From positions 1 through 64,000 of the forward strand of contig MBQZ01000084.1 in the NCBI GenBank assembly GCA_002134785.1: a DNA stretch of 64,000 bases, given 5' to 3'. The notes beneath the pieces were generated by a model. That model saw only the letters and a program-made list of their open reading frames with translations. It searched no databases and was not told where the DNA came from. The stretch comes from Crenothrix sp. D3. GTDB taxonomy: Bacteria > Pseudomonadota > Gammaproteobacteria > Methylococcales > Methylomonadaceae. The position numbers and the translations under genes were made by a program. This document shows, piece after piece, positions 35,665 through 44,230 of this stretch (position 1 is its first letter; each line of letters starts with the position of its first letter).

Positions 35665-36432
35665 ATGAACATCTCCTTTGAAGAATTCGGCAACCCAGAA
35701 CACCCACCGCTAATTATTCTGCATGGATTTTTTGCCTCCGCGCGTAATTGGCGCACGGTGGCAGAAAAATTAGCCCCGCAGTTTCACGTTTATGTCCTTG
35801 ACCAACGCAATCACGGCGCGTCTTTTCATGATGCTGTCATGGATTATCCGACAATGGCAGCGGATTTATTCGCGTTTATTGAGCAGCAAGGTTTAACAAA
35901 AGTTAGCCTGTTAGGTCACAGTATGGGGGGTAAAGTGGCGATGTGGTTTGCACTCAATCACCCTCGTTTTGTTGATAAGCTGATTGTTGCTGATATTGCC
36001 CCCGTCAGTTATACCCATTGCTTTGATACCACCATTGGCGCGTTAAAATCGCTGCCATTAGCGCACATTAGCAACCGTAAACAAGCCGATGAATTTTTAG
36101 CAACCGCTATTCCTGAACTAAGTTATCGGCAGTTTTTATTGCAAAATCTGGTGTTAGTCGATGGGGCGTATCAATGGCGGGTTGATTTGGCTATTTTTCA
36201 GCGTACCGCGCCCGCTATTATTGCTTTTCCTGATACGGCTAAAGTCACGCCATTTATAGGTAAGGCGTTATTTATTGCGGGTGAACAATCCAACTATGTG
36301 CAGGTCGAAGATATAAACCCGCTTTTCCCCAGTGCCACTTTAAGTATCGTGGCAAATGCAGGGCATTGGTTACACGTCCAACAACCTGCGGTTTTTATAA
36401 GCCGTGTAGCAGATTTTTTAATGCAGGCATAA
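35665..36432 (+). CDS. Alpha/beta hydrolase, YbfF-like esterase
   Basis: The 255-residue protein has the alpha/beta hydrolase fold: oxyanion region ILHGFFASARNW near 18-29, the nucleophile elbow GHSMGGK near 90 and the catalytic His in NAGHWLHVQQP near 231. DQRNHGAS near 48 and the overall length match the YbfF group of short acyl-ester hydrolases. Substrate is unknown. It ends 8 bases before the O-antigen ligase gene, so the two are likely co-transcribed. Confidence 0.88.
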   Translation: MNISFEEFGNPEHPPLIILHGFFASARNWRTVAEKLAPQFHVYVLDQRNHGASFHDAVMDYPTMAADLFAFIEQQGLTKVSLLGHSMGGKVAMWFALNHPRFVDKLIVADIAPVSYTHCFDTTIGALKSLPLAHISNRKQADEFLATAIPELSYRQFLLQNLVLVDGAYQWRVDLAIFQRTAPAIIAFPDTAKVTPFIGKALFIAGEQSNYVQVEDINPLFPSATLSIVANAGHWLHVQQPAVFISRVADFLMQA

Positions 36433-36440
36433 CAGACAAA

Positions 36441-37649
36441 ATGAAAATAAATGAACTGGCAAAAACACACTTCACCCTAAGCGAAGTCAGTGGCTATTGT
36501 GTGGCGTTATTCATGGTGAGTATTTATTTTTCCACCGCCTTAGCCATTGCTTTATCAGCGGTATTAGCGTTGTTATGGGCTGCGTCTGGGCAATATAAAC
36601 ACTTAGCCAACACGCTAAAAAACTGCCCTGTCGCGCTGTGGTCATTGTTGCTATTTGCGTGTTTTCTAGTGGGTTCATATCATGGCGATGCCCCGCGCAG
36701 TGATGCGGTTGCCATGTTAAAAAAATACCGTGAATTACTGTTCATTCCGATGTTACTGCCGTTTTTAACCACTGAACACAATCGTCAGTGGGCGTGGAAC
36801 GCGTTTATTATTGCGTCGGTTGTCACTTTAGTAGGCTCACAATTGATGAATATGGGCTTATTTTGCGTCAATCTACAATGTTTGCCGTATTTTAAAAGCT
36901 ATATCACCCACGGCATTGTGATGGCTTTTTTTGCGTTTTTCGTCACTCATAAAGCCTTTGATAGTAGAGGGCTGGTGCAGATGCTCTACAGTGCAATACT
37001 GTTACTGTGTATGTACAACTTGTTCTTCGTATCGCAAGGACGCACTGGGCAATTAATTTTTATTGCGTTGATGCCATTATTTGCCATGCAACGGTTTAGT
37101 AAAAAAGGCTTGTTGCTGTCTGTATTAGTGATGGCAATTTTTTTAGGCGGGTTTATCGGTTTTTCAGATAAAGCGGTACGCATTAAAGAAGGGGTTGCCA
37201 GCGCGAAAGCACACTTACACTCGGACTCTGCACAAGGCGAATATTCGATGGGGGAACGTTTTACCTTCTGGGCAGTTTCAGCAAAATTAATTGCTAAAAA
37301 GCCAATATTCGGTCATGGCACGGGTAATTTTGCTAAAGCCTTTCAGGATATGTCTGGTAGAGCCGCTAATAACCCACACAATGAATTTTTTCTGATAGGT
37401 GTGCAGTTAGGCGCGGTCGGATTGTTATTTTATGTGGGATTTTTAGGCAGTCAACTTGTCTACGCAAAAACGTTGCCTGAACACGATAAATGGTTAGCGC
37501 AAGGCGTGTTAGTCACGTTAATCATGACCAGTTTATTTAATTCACCTTTGTTGGATCATACGGAAGGGCATTGGTTTACGATGATGATAGCCTTGTGTTT
37601 TGCGGCGCGTACTCAGGGTGGGCGCGTTGATTCGCTATTGGTTGCCTAA
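36441..37649 (+). CDS. O-antigen ligase / Wzy-type membrane polymerase
   Basis: The 402-residue protein has about ten to twelve membrane helices and, near residue 290, the large periplasmic loop of the Wzy_C family (GERFTFWAVSAKLIAKKPIFGHGTGNF). NNPHNEFFLIGVQLGAVGL follows, the usual H-N-E region of WaaL/RfaL ligases. These attach O-antigen or other glycans to the lipid A core. The start at 36441 avoids an overlap with the hydrolase that a longer frame (36366) would need. The heptosyltransferase gene waaC lies 8 kb away and is not linked. Confidence 0.85.
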   Translation: MKINELAKTHFTLSEVSGYCVALFMVSIYFSTALAIALSAVLALLWAASGQYKHLANTLKNCPVALWSLLLFACFLVGSYHGDAPRSDAVAMLKKYRELLFIPMLLPFLTTEHNRQWAWNAFIIASVVTLVGSQLMNMGLFCVNLQCLPYFKSYITHGIVMAFFAFFVTHKAFDSRGLVQMLYSAILLLCMYNLFFVSQGRTGQLIFIALMPLFAMQRFSKKGLLLSVLVMAIFLGGFIGFSDKAVRIKEGVASAKAHLHSDSAQGEYSMGERFTFWAVSAKLIAKKPIFGHGTGNFAKAFQDMSGRAANNPHNEFFLIGVQLGAVGLLFYVGFLGSQLVYAKTLPEHDKWLAQGVLVTLIMTSLFNSPLLDHTEGHWFTMMIALCFAARTQGGRVDSLLVA

Positions 37650-37710
37650 TGTACAAGTCATTAGCCCCGATGAACTACGCCATAGTTTATTACAAGGCTT
37701 GCGCGAGCGG
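37627..37710 (+). pseudogene. C-terminal remnant of a WYL-domain regulator
   Basis: A short frame overlapping the ligase stop reads LIRYWLPNVQVISPDELRHS, followed by LLQGLRER. This matches the typical last 25-30 residues of WYL-domain transcription factors (WLPxVxVLxPxxLRxxL). Nothing of the HTH or WYL body is present. I read it as a deletion scar that now abuts the ligase gene. Confidence 0.5.
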
Positions 37711-37770
37711 TGTAGGGTACGCTGTGCGTATCTTTCCATGATTAACGGTACGCACAGCGTCACTGCCATT

Positions 37771-37885
37771 AAGTTAAGGATTTTTCCGTTCGCCCTGAGC
37801 TTGTCGAAGGGTGAATGGAAAAATTCCAGCCCCGAAGTTAAGACGTTTATGCTTCGACAAGCTCAGCACGAACGGCTTAACTTAA
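37771..37885. repeat. Dispersed GTTCG/GTCGAA palindromic repeat
   Basis: CCGTTCGCCCTGAGCTTGTC and its partner GACAAGCTCAGCACGAACGG frame a GAATGGAAAAATTCC centre, with AAGTTAAG and CTTAACTT further out. It is the best-formed long copy in the window. Most of the gap from 37711 to 38016 is this element and the next one. Confidence 0.85.
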
Positions 37886-37946
37886 TGTCATTGAAGCGGA
37901 GCTTGGGAACGAGATATTCTGCGGTGTTCATTTCATAAATCCCCTT

Positions 37947-38038
37947 AAGTAGCCCGTGTGGAGCGTAGCGGAACACGGGGAACAGTGACATCATCAACGA
38001 AAAGCCCCGCATTCCGTTACACTCCATGCGGGCTACTT
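37947..38038. repeat. AAGTAGCCCG/CGGGCTACTT inverted repeat
   Basis: Ten-base perfect arms at 37947-37956 and 38029-38038 enclose GTGTGGAGCGTAGCGGAACA and its imperfect complement, making a long cruciform. It overlaps the last codons of the XRE regulator gene, so the protein's final residues are repeat-encoded. Confidence 0.8.
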
Positions 38039-38430
38039 GCTAATTTTTCCTTTAGCAACACATTCATTTCTTTTAACTGATTAATTTGTTCATTCAACAA
38101 TTCAATTTCCTTCTCTTTCGCCTCAAGTTTTACGCCCATTTTTTCCAATTCTTGAACGCATTGGCTTTCAGTTAAAAGAATTCCATTTTGTGAATTGTAA
38201 TTACAGTGTTCAGCTATATAAAAAACATTCCCTTCGTTTAAACCTATCAATTTTTGTAAATCAATACCCAAGGTTTGTGCTATTTTTTCGAGCTTACCAA
38301 TTGTCACATCCGTTTCTCCACGCTCAATTTTAGTGTAGCCATTTAACGAATAACCCAACTTTTCAGCCATTTCTTCCTGAGTCCAATCTTTAAATAAACG
38401 CATAATTTTCAGTTTCTCATAGACTTGCAT
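38017..38430 (-). CDS. XRE-family transcriptional regulator with coiled-coil tail
   Basis: The 137-residue protein has an N-terminal HTH_3 domain (LKIMRLFKDWTQEEMAEKLG, YSLNGYTKIERGETDVTIGK). A C-terminal leucine-rich coiled coil (about 90-130, ELEKMGVKLEAKEKEIELL) probably dimerises. It is transcribed away from the small secreted protein gene with 153 bases between, so it is the natural candidate to control the protease module. The last seven or so residues lie in a dispersed repeat, which suggests that repeat insertion changed the C-terminus. Confidence 0.8.
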   Translation of the reverse strand: MQVYEKLKIMRLFKDWTQEEMAEKLGYSLNGYTKIERGETDVTIGKLEKIAQTLGIDLQKLIGLNEGNVFYIAEHCNYNSQNGILLTESQCVQELEKMGVKLEAKEKEIELLNEQINQLKEMNVLLKEKLASSPHGV

Positions 38431-38495
38431 TGATATTCCTTGTTAGTGGTCATAATAGCTACAGTGGGTTGGTGTTATCTAAACAGGGGATTCTT

Positions 38496-38501
38496 TATAA
38501 T
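38496..38501 (+). promoter_or_regulatory. Probable -10 box of the secreted-peptide gene
   Basis: A consensus TATAAT lies 83 bases before the ATG at 38584, in the divergent intergenic region with the XRE gene. No strong -35 is seen, as might be expected of a regulated promoter. GCATT-aa-AATGC at 38540-38552 is a small dyad downstream. Confidence 0.35.
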
Positions 38502-38583
38502 CGAAACATCTGAAAAACACCAGTCAATCAGAGAATGAGCATTAAAAATGCTTGGGTATTCTAACAATGTTAAGGAATTTACG

Positions 38584-38922
38584 ATGAAGAATTTATTGAT
38601 TAAAGTTGTTTGTGTAACGGTTTTTTTAGGCGTGTCCGTAGCATTTGCTGATGTTAAAGCGGCTGATTCACCAAATACCCCGCAATTTCAACATTTTGCA
38701 GGTGAGGAGAAAATGGAGCGTTTAACCGAACAACAGATAAAAGAGGCAAAAGGCGCGGGAAAATACACTTTTATCGCAAAATACGGGAAAAAAGCTTGGG
38801 AAGGCATTTCTGGCTATTTTACAGCAAAGGAAGTTTATGACATGAGCAAAGGCAGTGGATCAAGTGGTTCATACAGTAATCCTAACCTAACTGGTGCTGG
38901 CTCAACCAGTACAGGTCATTAA
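38584..38922 (+). CDS. Small exported protein with double-glycine-type leader motif
   Basis: The 112-residue precursor starts with a Sec signal peptide (MKNLLIKVVCVTVFLGVSVA, cleavage near AFA at 22). It then carries RLTEQQIKEAKGAG at 46-59. Counting Ala58 as -1, it has Leu -12, Thr -11, Ile -7, Ala -4, Gly -2 and Ala -1. That fits the consensus of bacteriocin leader peptides cut by C39 proteases. The remainder (59-112) is basic and aromatic, then Gly/Ser/Thr-rich. The start at 38584 is picked over 38548 because it gives a proper signal peptide. The next gene encodes an exported C39 protease. I do not recognise the family. Confidence 0.75.
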   Translation: MKNLLIKVVCVTVFLGVSVAFADVKAADSPNTPQFQHFAGEEKMERLTEQQIKEAKGAGKYTFIAKYGKKAWEGISGYFTAKEVYDMSKGSGSSGSYSNPNLTGAGSTSTGH

Positions 38923-38944
38923 GCCATAACACTACTATCCTCTT

Positions 38945-38982
38945 AAAAAACCAACCCGTATCCAATTTTGGTTGGTTTTTTT
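38945..38982 (+). terminator. Rho-independent terminator between peptide and protease genes
   Basis: AAAAAACCAACC and GGTTGGTTTTTTT form a 12-bp stem, 22 bases after the stop of the secreted-peptide gene and 33 before the protease ATG. Leaky read-through would make much more peptide than protease. Confidence 0.85.
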
Positions 38983-39015
38983 ATAGTTCACAAACTCACG
39001 TCATTAAATATTTTC

Positions 39016-40359
39016 ATGAAAGCCAATTCGCTTCCTTTCTTACTCCTCCTTGCTTTAATTTCTTTTAATGGAAATGCTGAAAATCAACAATCACACAGCA
39101 ACTCCTGTGGCTCAATGGCACTTAGTCAATTATTGACTGGTATTAGCGATAAAAGCATATCCGAACAAGATATTTTTAATGTGATTAGACCACTTTCAGG
39201 CGATGAAGACGATTATGATATTGGAGAGTTAATAGATGCGGCTGGAAAACTTGGATTCACAGCAGATAATGGTAAATTAGCGAGTGATGTTCTGCCCAAT
39301 TTAAGAGAGCCAGTGCTACTATTAATTGATATAACTACAAAGCTAAGCCATTTTGTCGTATTAAAAGGTATTAGATCAGGAAAGGATGCCAATGAAACAG
39401 CTTATTTGTTTGACCCAGCGACAGGTTATGACATTCAAGTTCCCTATAAAACGCTTATTGAGAGAAGTATTGATAGCGAACATCCTAAATTTCAATTTAT
39501 AAGAGTAGCTTATTTCCCTGAAAAACTTAAAAAATCGCTTTATCTCCCTGAATCAGAAAGCGATATACAGGATAAATACTATACCGAAGCAGAAGCGAAT
39601 TCTCTTGCAATGGGGAACTCATCAAAAAAAGGTCAATTAACCGTTGGCTATGGCTTTGTGGCTTCGCTTGGAAATAACAAAATAAACGGTCTTACTCGAA
39701 ATTTAAACAACTTTAACCATAAAATACACGCCGAATATGGGCTTGATAAAAATAGCGAAATAGGTGGAAGTATTGAGTACGTTGATAATACTGAAATTAT
39801 TAGTTTCGGCAACGAATATAAAGAAAATTTTAATTACACTAATAGACTGTATGAAGCCTACCTTTCCCAAAATTTTAAATTAGATAAAATCGATGATACG
39901 GGCAAAACAAATCTTAATGTCTCAATCGCAGGTTCGTATGCTGAAAAGAACAATATATTTGGCGCATATCTTTCTGTTACAGGCATTAAAAATACAGAGT
40001 ATGCCCAATTTAGTTTAGGCGGTACAATCGGTAGAGAATTTACTTACGACAGATTAACCCGTTCATTATTACCAGAATATCTTTCTTATTCTGGATTCAT
40101 TGGTGCATCGAAACAATTAACTAACGATTATTTTCCTGTCCTAAATGATTTTGAGGGGGCAGTAAATTTCAAGGTATCGCAAGGTCAAAATGAAAATAAA
40201 AACACAGTTGGTACTTTTCAGCGGACTTATTCAACATCTACGAGCTTAAAATACGTTTTAACCAGAACAATCCAAATAGAACCATCATTTACTTATTCAT
40301 TTGGTGCAACAGAAACATTTTCATTTGGAATGGATATATCTTATGTCGGCGGTTGGTAA
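39016..40359 (+). CDS. Exported C39-family cysteine protease fused to an outer-membrane beta-barrel
   Basis: The 447-residue protein has a signal peptide (cleavage after GNA, residue 21). A C39-like protease domain spans about 22-170: Cys31 in SNSCGSMALSQLL, His112 in LSHFVVLKGI and Asp133 in LFDPATG form the expected triad. From about 205 to the end it shows alternating hydrophobic/aromatic strands (QLTVGYGFVASLG, IHAEYGL, EIGGSIEYV, ...TFSFGMDISYVGGW) and a terminal Trp, as in outer-membrane barrels. The start at 39016 is chosen for the signal peptide; a longer frame from 38968 lies in the terminator. C39 domains usually mature double-glycine peptides inside ABC exporters. An exported, barrel-linked version is unusual. 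The neighbouring small protein is a plausible substrate. Confidence 0.78.
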   Translation: MKANSLPFLLLLALISFNGNAENQQSHSNSCGSMALSQLLTGISDKSISEQDIFNVIRPLSGDEDDYDIGELIDAAGKLGFTADNGKLASDVLPNLREPVLLLIDITTKLSHFVVLKGIRSGKDANETAYLFDPATGYDIQVPYKTLIERSIDSEHPKFQFIRVAYFPEKLKKSLYLPESESDIQDKYYTEAEANSLAMGNSSKKGQLTVGYGFVASLGNNKINGLTRNLNNFNHKIHAEYGLDKNSEIGGSIEYVDNTEIISFGNEYKENFNYTNRLYEAYLSQNFKLDKIDDTGKTNLNVSIAGSYAEKNNIFGAYLSVTGIKNTEYAQFSLGGTIGREFTYDRLTRSLLPEYLSYSGFIGASKQLTNDYFPVLNDFEGAVNFKVSQGQNENKNTVGTFQRTYSTSTSLKYVLTRTIQIEPSFTYSFGATETFSFGMDISYVGGW

Positions 40360-40408
40360 GCTATGTAGCCAGCCGCTGTGCGTACCGTTAAAATTGTTGA
40401 TTATTAAT

Positions 40409-40455
40409 CGTTCCAACGCTCTGCGTTGGAATGCCTCGGTTGACGCTCCAGCGTC
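40409..40455. repeat. Two adjacent short hairpins
   Basis: TTCCAACGC-tct-GCGTTGGAA (40411-40431) and GACGCT-cc-AGCGTC (40442-40455) are both perfect. They open the 374-base non-coding gap after the protease gene, which holds nothing else but repeats. Confidence 0.8.
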
Positions 40456-40607
40456 TTCATTGTCAAATAGCATCGTACCGCGTACGTTGGGTTAAATTAT
40501 GTAGGTTGTGGGTGAGCTTGCGAACCCCAACAAAAACAAACGACTATGTATTACCGAGCTTTGTCGGAAACACTCACTCTACGCTACCGTTTGGGTCATT
40601 GCCCACA

Positions 40608-40659
40608 GTTAAGAATTTTTCCGTTCGCCCTTCGACAAGCTCAGGGCGAACGGCTTAAC
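40608..40659. repeat. Dispersed GTTCG/GTCGAA palindromic repeat, short copy
   Basis: CCGTTCGCCC and GGGCGAACGG flank TTCGACAAGCTCA, with AGTTAAG and CTTAACT outside. This is the minimal form of the family. Confidence 0.85.
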
Positions 40660-40672
40660 TTAATGGCAGCAC

Positions 40673-40706
40673 GATAGGATGGGCTAAGGTACGAAGCCCA
40701 TCAATC
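40673..40706. repeat. GATGGGCT/AGCCCATC hairpin repeat
   Basis: GATAGGATGGGCT-aaggtacga-AGCCCATC forms a hairpin just upstream of the antitoxin gene. A related, partly decayed copy is at 60740. Confidence 0.7.
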
Positions 40707-40733
40707 GCGACTAATTAATCAAGGGACAACAAA

Positions 40734-41021
40734 ATGAAAACTGATAATGAAATTTACACCGCCGAAGAATTGGAAATCATCACGCAGATAGAAAATGATA
40801 ACTATATGCCGTTGCCACAAAATGAATTTGAACAAGAAAAAAAGCGTTTTCAACTCATGGCAATCAATACTCTGAAAAGAAAGTCTATACCGATTGACAT
40901 AATCGAGCAGGATATAGCCAAAATAGAAGCAATGGCTTTAAATGAAGGAATGCCTTATCAATTATTTATTGCCTCAATTTTGCATAAAATCGCTAATGGA
41001 GAATTAAAATACAGTGCATAA
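40734..41021 (+). CDS. CopG-type antitoxin, apparently orphan
   Basis: The 95-residue protein matches the CopG_antitoxin pattern. It has an acidic N-terminal part (YTAEELEIITQIENDNY), a linker with EKKRFQLMAINTLKRKSIPI, and a ribbon-helix-helix-like end (IEQDIAKIEAMALNEGMPYQLFIASILHKIANG). Such proteins neutralise small toxins and repress their own operon. No toxin gene is evident: upstream there are only repeats, and the short frame downstream (GTG at 41014) has no toxin motif. The ATG follows AAGGGACAACAAA. Confidence 0.75.
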   Translation: MKTDNEIYTAEELEIITQIENDNYMPLPQNEFEQEKKRFQLMAINTLKRKSIPIDIIEQDIAKIEAMALNEGMPYQLFIASILHKIANGELKYSA

Positions 41022-41160
41022 CGCGGATAACGAAGCGGTTAAAAAAATTCACAAAGAACACGCTGATTGGCAGATTATCGTGTTGCAAACCACCCTGCAC
41101 GCAGGCTATAAAAGCCATATACATAGGACTTTCGCTGATTCCGCATTTTCAGTGAGTCTG

Positions 41161-41188
41161 CGGAGTACAAACCTAGGTTTATACTCCG
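41161..41188. repeat. CCTAGG-centred palindrome beside purB
   Basis: The arms CGGAGTACAAACCT / AGGTTTATACTCCG form a 28-base palindrome with one mismatched pair, 9 bases past the purB stop. It belongs to the family also seen at 46279 and, in altered form, at 35550. Confidence 0.8.
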
Positions 41189-41197
41189 TTGTTATCG

Positions 41198-42565
<1,368 letters not shown>

Positions 42566-42706
42566 TTATCCTGTTGAATGACTAAATGTGTTCAGTTTAA
42601 TTCTCACGCCGCCATTTGGAAACTAAAATGCGTTTCACGATTGATTTAGTCGTTAATTTTTGAATGACAGCCTAGTAATTCTGACGGCTTTAGAGTTTAC
42701 TGGCTA

Positions 42707-42814
42707 GGCTTAACCGTTCGCCACGAAGCTCCTCGAAGCCTGTCATGAGCTTGTCGAATGGGGTGGACGGTTAAGCCGTTCATGGTTCGACAGACTCACC
42801 ACGAACGGCTTAAC
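42707..42814. repeat. Dispersed GTTCG/GTCGAA palindromic repeat
   Basis: GGCTTAACCGTTCG opens and ACGAACGGCTTAAC closes the element, with GAGCTTGTCGAA and GGACGGTTAAGCC inside. It resembles the 6702 copy without the tandem expansion. The rest of the 400-base gap between purB and the transferase gene shows no gene. Confidence 0.8.
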
Positions 42815-42964
42815 CTTAATCAGAAACTCGCCATAACTAAATGGACTGACTACTAGTGTTCATCAGCACAAAAAATTATTTGCGTTGTCATTTAAGGTGT
42901 TCATAATGTTTGGCTTGTGTGTTAAAACCTTGATAAACCTACCCACCCACGACGGAGAATGACC

Positions 42965-43612
42965 ATGATAAATTTATGCGGTTTTGCGGTTAGCAATTAT
43001 TACAATAAAACAAAATTGGTGTTGCTGGAAAAAGGCATCGCTTTCACCGAAGAACAAGTGTTTCCTTCACAAGATGAGGCGTTACTAAAACGTTCACCGC
43101 TAGGAAAAATCCCGTTTATTGAAACCGAACAAGGCTGTTTGTCAGAGTCGCAAGTGATTTTGGAATACTTAGAAGAAGCCTATCCTGAAATTCCACTGTA
43201 CCCTGCGGATAGTTTTCAACGGGCAAAGTGTCGGGAATTAATTCAACATTTAGAACTTAACATCGAATTACACGCCCGCCGCTTATATAAAGAAGCCTTT
43301 TTTGGCGGCACGGCATCGGATGACACTAAAAATGAAGTGAAAGAATTATTAGAAAAAGGTTTAAAAGGCTTAGCGCGACTAGCAAAATTTTCGCCTTATA
43401 TTGCAGGCGACAATTACACAGCAGCCGATATTGTCGCGTGGTTACATTTTTTTATGGTGAGCGCGACTTGCCAAAAAATCTACGGCACTGACCTCGTGGC
43501 GGCGCATATTCCTAATCTTGCCGATTATATGCAGTTCATAGAAACCCGTCCTGCGGCGCAAAAAGTCGCCACGGATAGAGCGGCGGCGATGGCAGCATTT
43601 CTCAAAAAATAA
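42965..43612 (+). CDS. Glutathione S-transferase family protein
   Basis: The 215-residue protein has a thioredoxin-fold N-terminal domain (INLCGFAVSNYYNKTKLVLLEKG, SPLGKIPFIETEQGCLSESQVILEYL with the cis-Pro and the ES glutathione contact) and a helical C-terminal domain with AGDNYTAADIVAWL. Substrate and partner are unknown. Two in-frame ATGs exist; the second (42965) is preferred because GGAG is then 7 bases away rather than one. It lies upstream of ogt with a hairpin between. Confidence 0.88.
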   Translation: MINLCGFAVSNYYNKTKLVLLEKGIAFTEEQVFPSQDEALLKRSPLGKIPFIETEQGCLSESQVILEYLEEAYPEIPLYPADSFQRAKCRELIQHLELNIELHARRLYKEAFFGGTASDDTKNEVKELLEKGLKGLARLAKFSPYIAGDNYTAADIVAWLHFFMVSATCQKIYGTDLVAAHIPNLADYMQFIETRPAAQKVATDRAAAMAAFLKK

Positions 43613-43620
43613 AGCCCAAA

Positions 43621-43652
43621 GAGTGGCAGAGTATTAACACACTCTGCCACTC
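43621..43652 (+). terminator. Hairpin between the transferase gene and ogt
   Basis: GAGTGGCAGAGT and ACTCTGCCACTC form a perfect 12-bp stem with an 8-base loop, 8 bases after the stop. The ogt ATG starts 12 bases after it. The hairpin has no T-tract and may attenuate rather than stop transcription. Confidence 0.6.
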
Positions 43653-43664
43653 AAATAAATTGAT

Positions 43665-44138
43665 ATGACGCTTTATTTTCAACACACCGCACTGGGTAAA
43701 TTAGGCATAGCCGAACAAGACGGCAATATCACCGCTGTTTATTTTGCTAATGAAATCATCCCGCAAGACCTTGAAATCGCTAAAACCGCGCTACTCAGCG
43801 AAGCGTTTTCACAACTGAATGCCTATTTTGCAGGTGAACTCACAGAATTTTCTCTACCACTTGCCCCGCGTGGGTCGGTTTTCAGGCAGGCTGTGTGGCA
43901 AGCTCTGTGCGCCGTGCCTTACGCAACCACTGCCAGCTACAAAGACATTGCCATCGCTATAAATAATCCTAAAGCCGCGCAAGCTGTCGGGCAAGCCAAT
44001 GGTAAAAATCCCATTCCCATTTTTATTCCCTGTCACCGCATCATCGGTAGCAACGGCAAATTAGTCGGCTATAGCGGTGGCTTGGAAATTAAAGTATTTT
44101 TGTTAGCATTGGAAAAGCGAAATAGACAGTTTTTATAA
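43665..44138 (+). CDS. ogt: Methylated-DNA--protein-cysteine methyltransferase
   Basis: This suicide repair enzyme removes methyl groups from O6-methylguanine onto its own cysteine. The 157-residue protein has the active-site PCHRII near 125 and the helix-turn-helix-like FRQAVWQALCAVPYATTASY. The C-terminal YSGGLEIKVFLLALEK completes the family pattern. It has no Ada-type N-terminal domain. The ribosome site is weak, which suggests low expression. Confidence 0.93.
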   Translation: MTLYFQHTALGKLGIAEQDGNITAVYFANEIIPQDLEIAKTALLSEAFSQLNAYFAGELTEFSLPLAPRGSVFRQAVWQALCAVPYATTASYKDIAIAINNPKAAQAVGQANGKNPIPIFIPCHRIIGSNGKLVGYSGGLEIKVFLLALEKRNRQFL

Positions 44139-44230
44139 ACTGCCATACGACTCAAAATCAACATAAATAGAGTACAATTTCATGTAAACCAATTCCTTTG
44201 CAAAATACTTACTGTTGGAGAGAACCAAGA

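Noticed and set aside
40301-40658. Short plus-strand frames after the C39 protease gene
   Set aside because: They translate hairpin repeats and have no homology I recognise.
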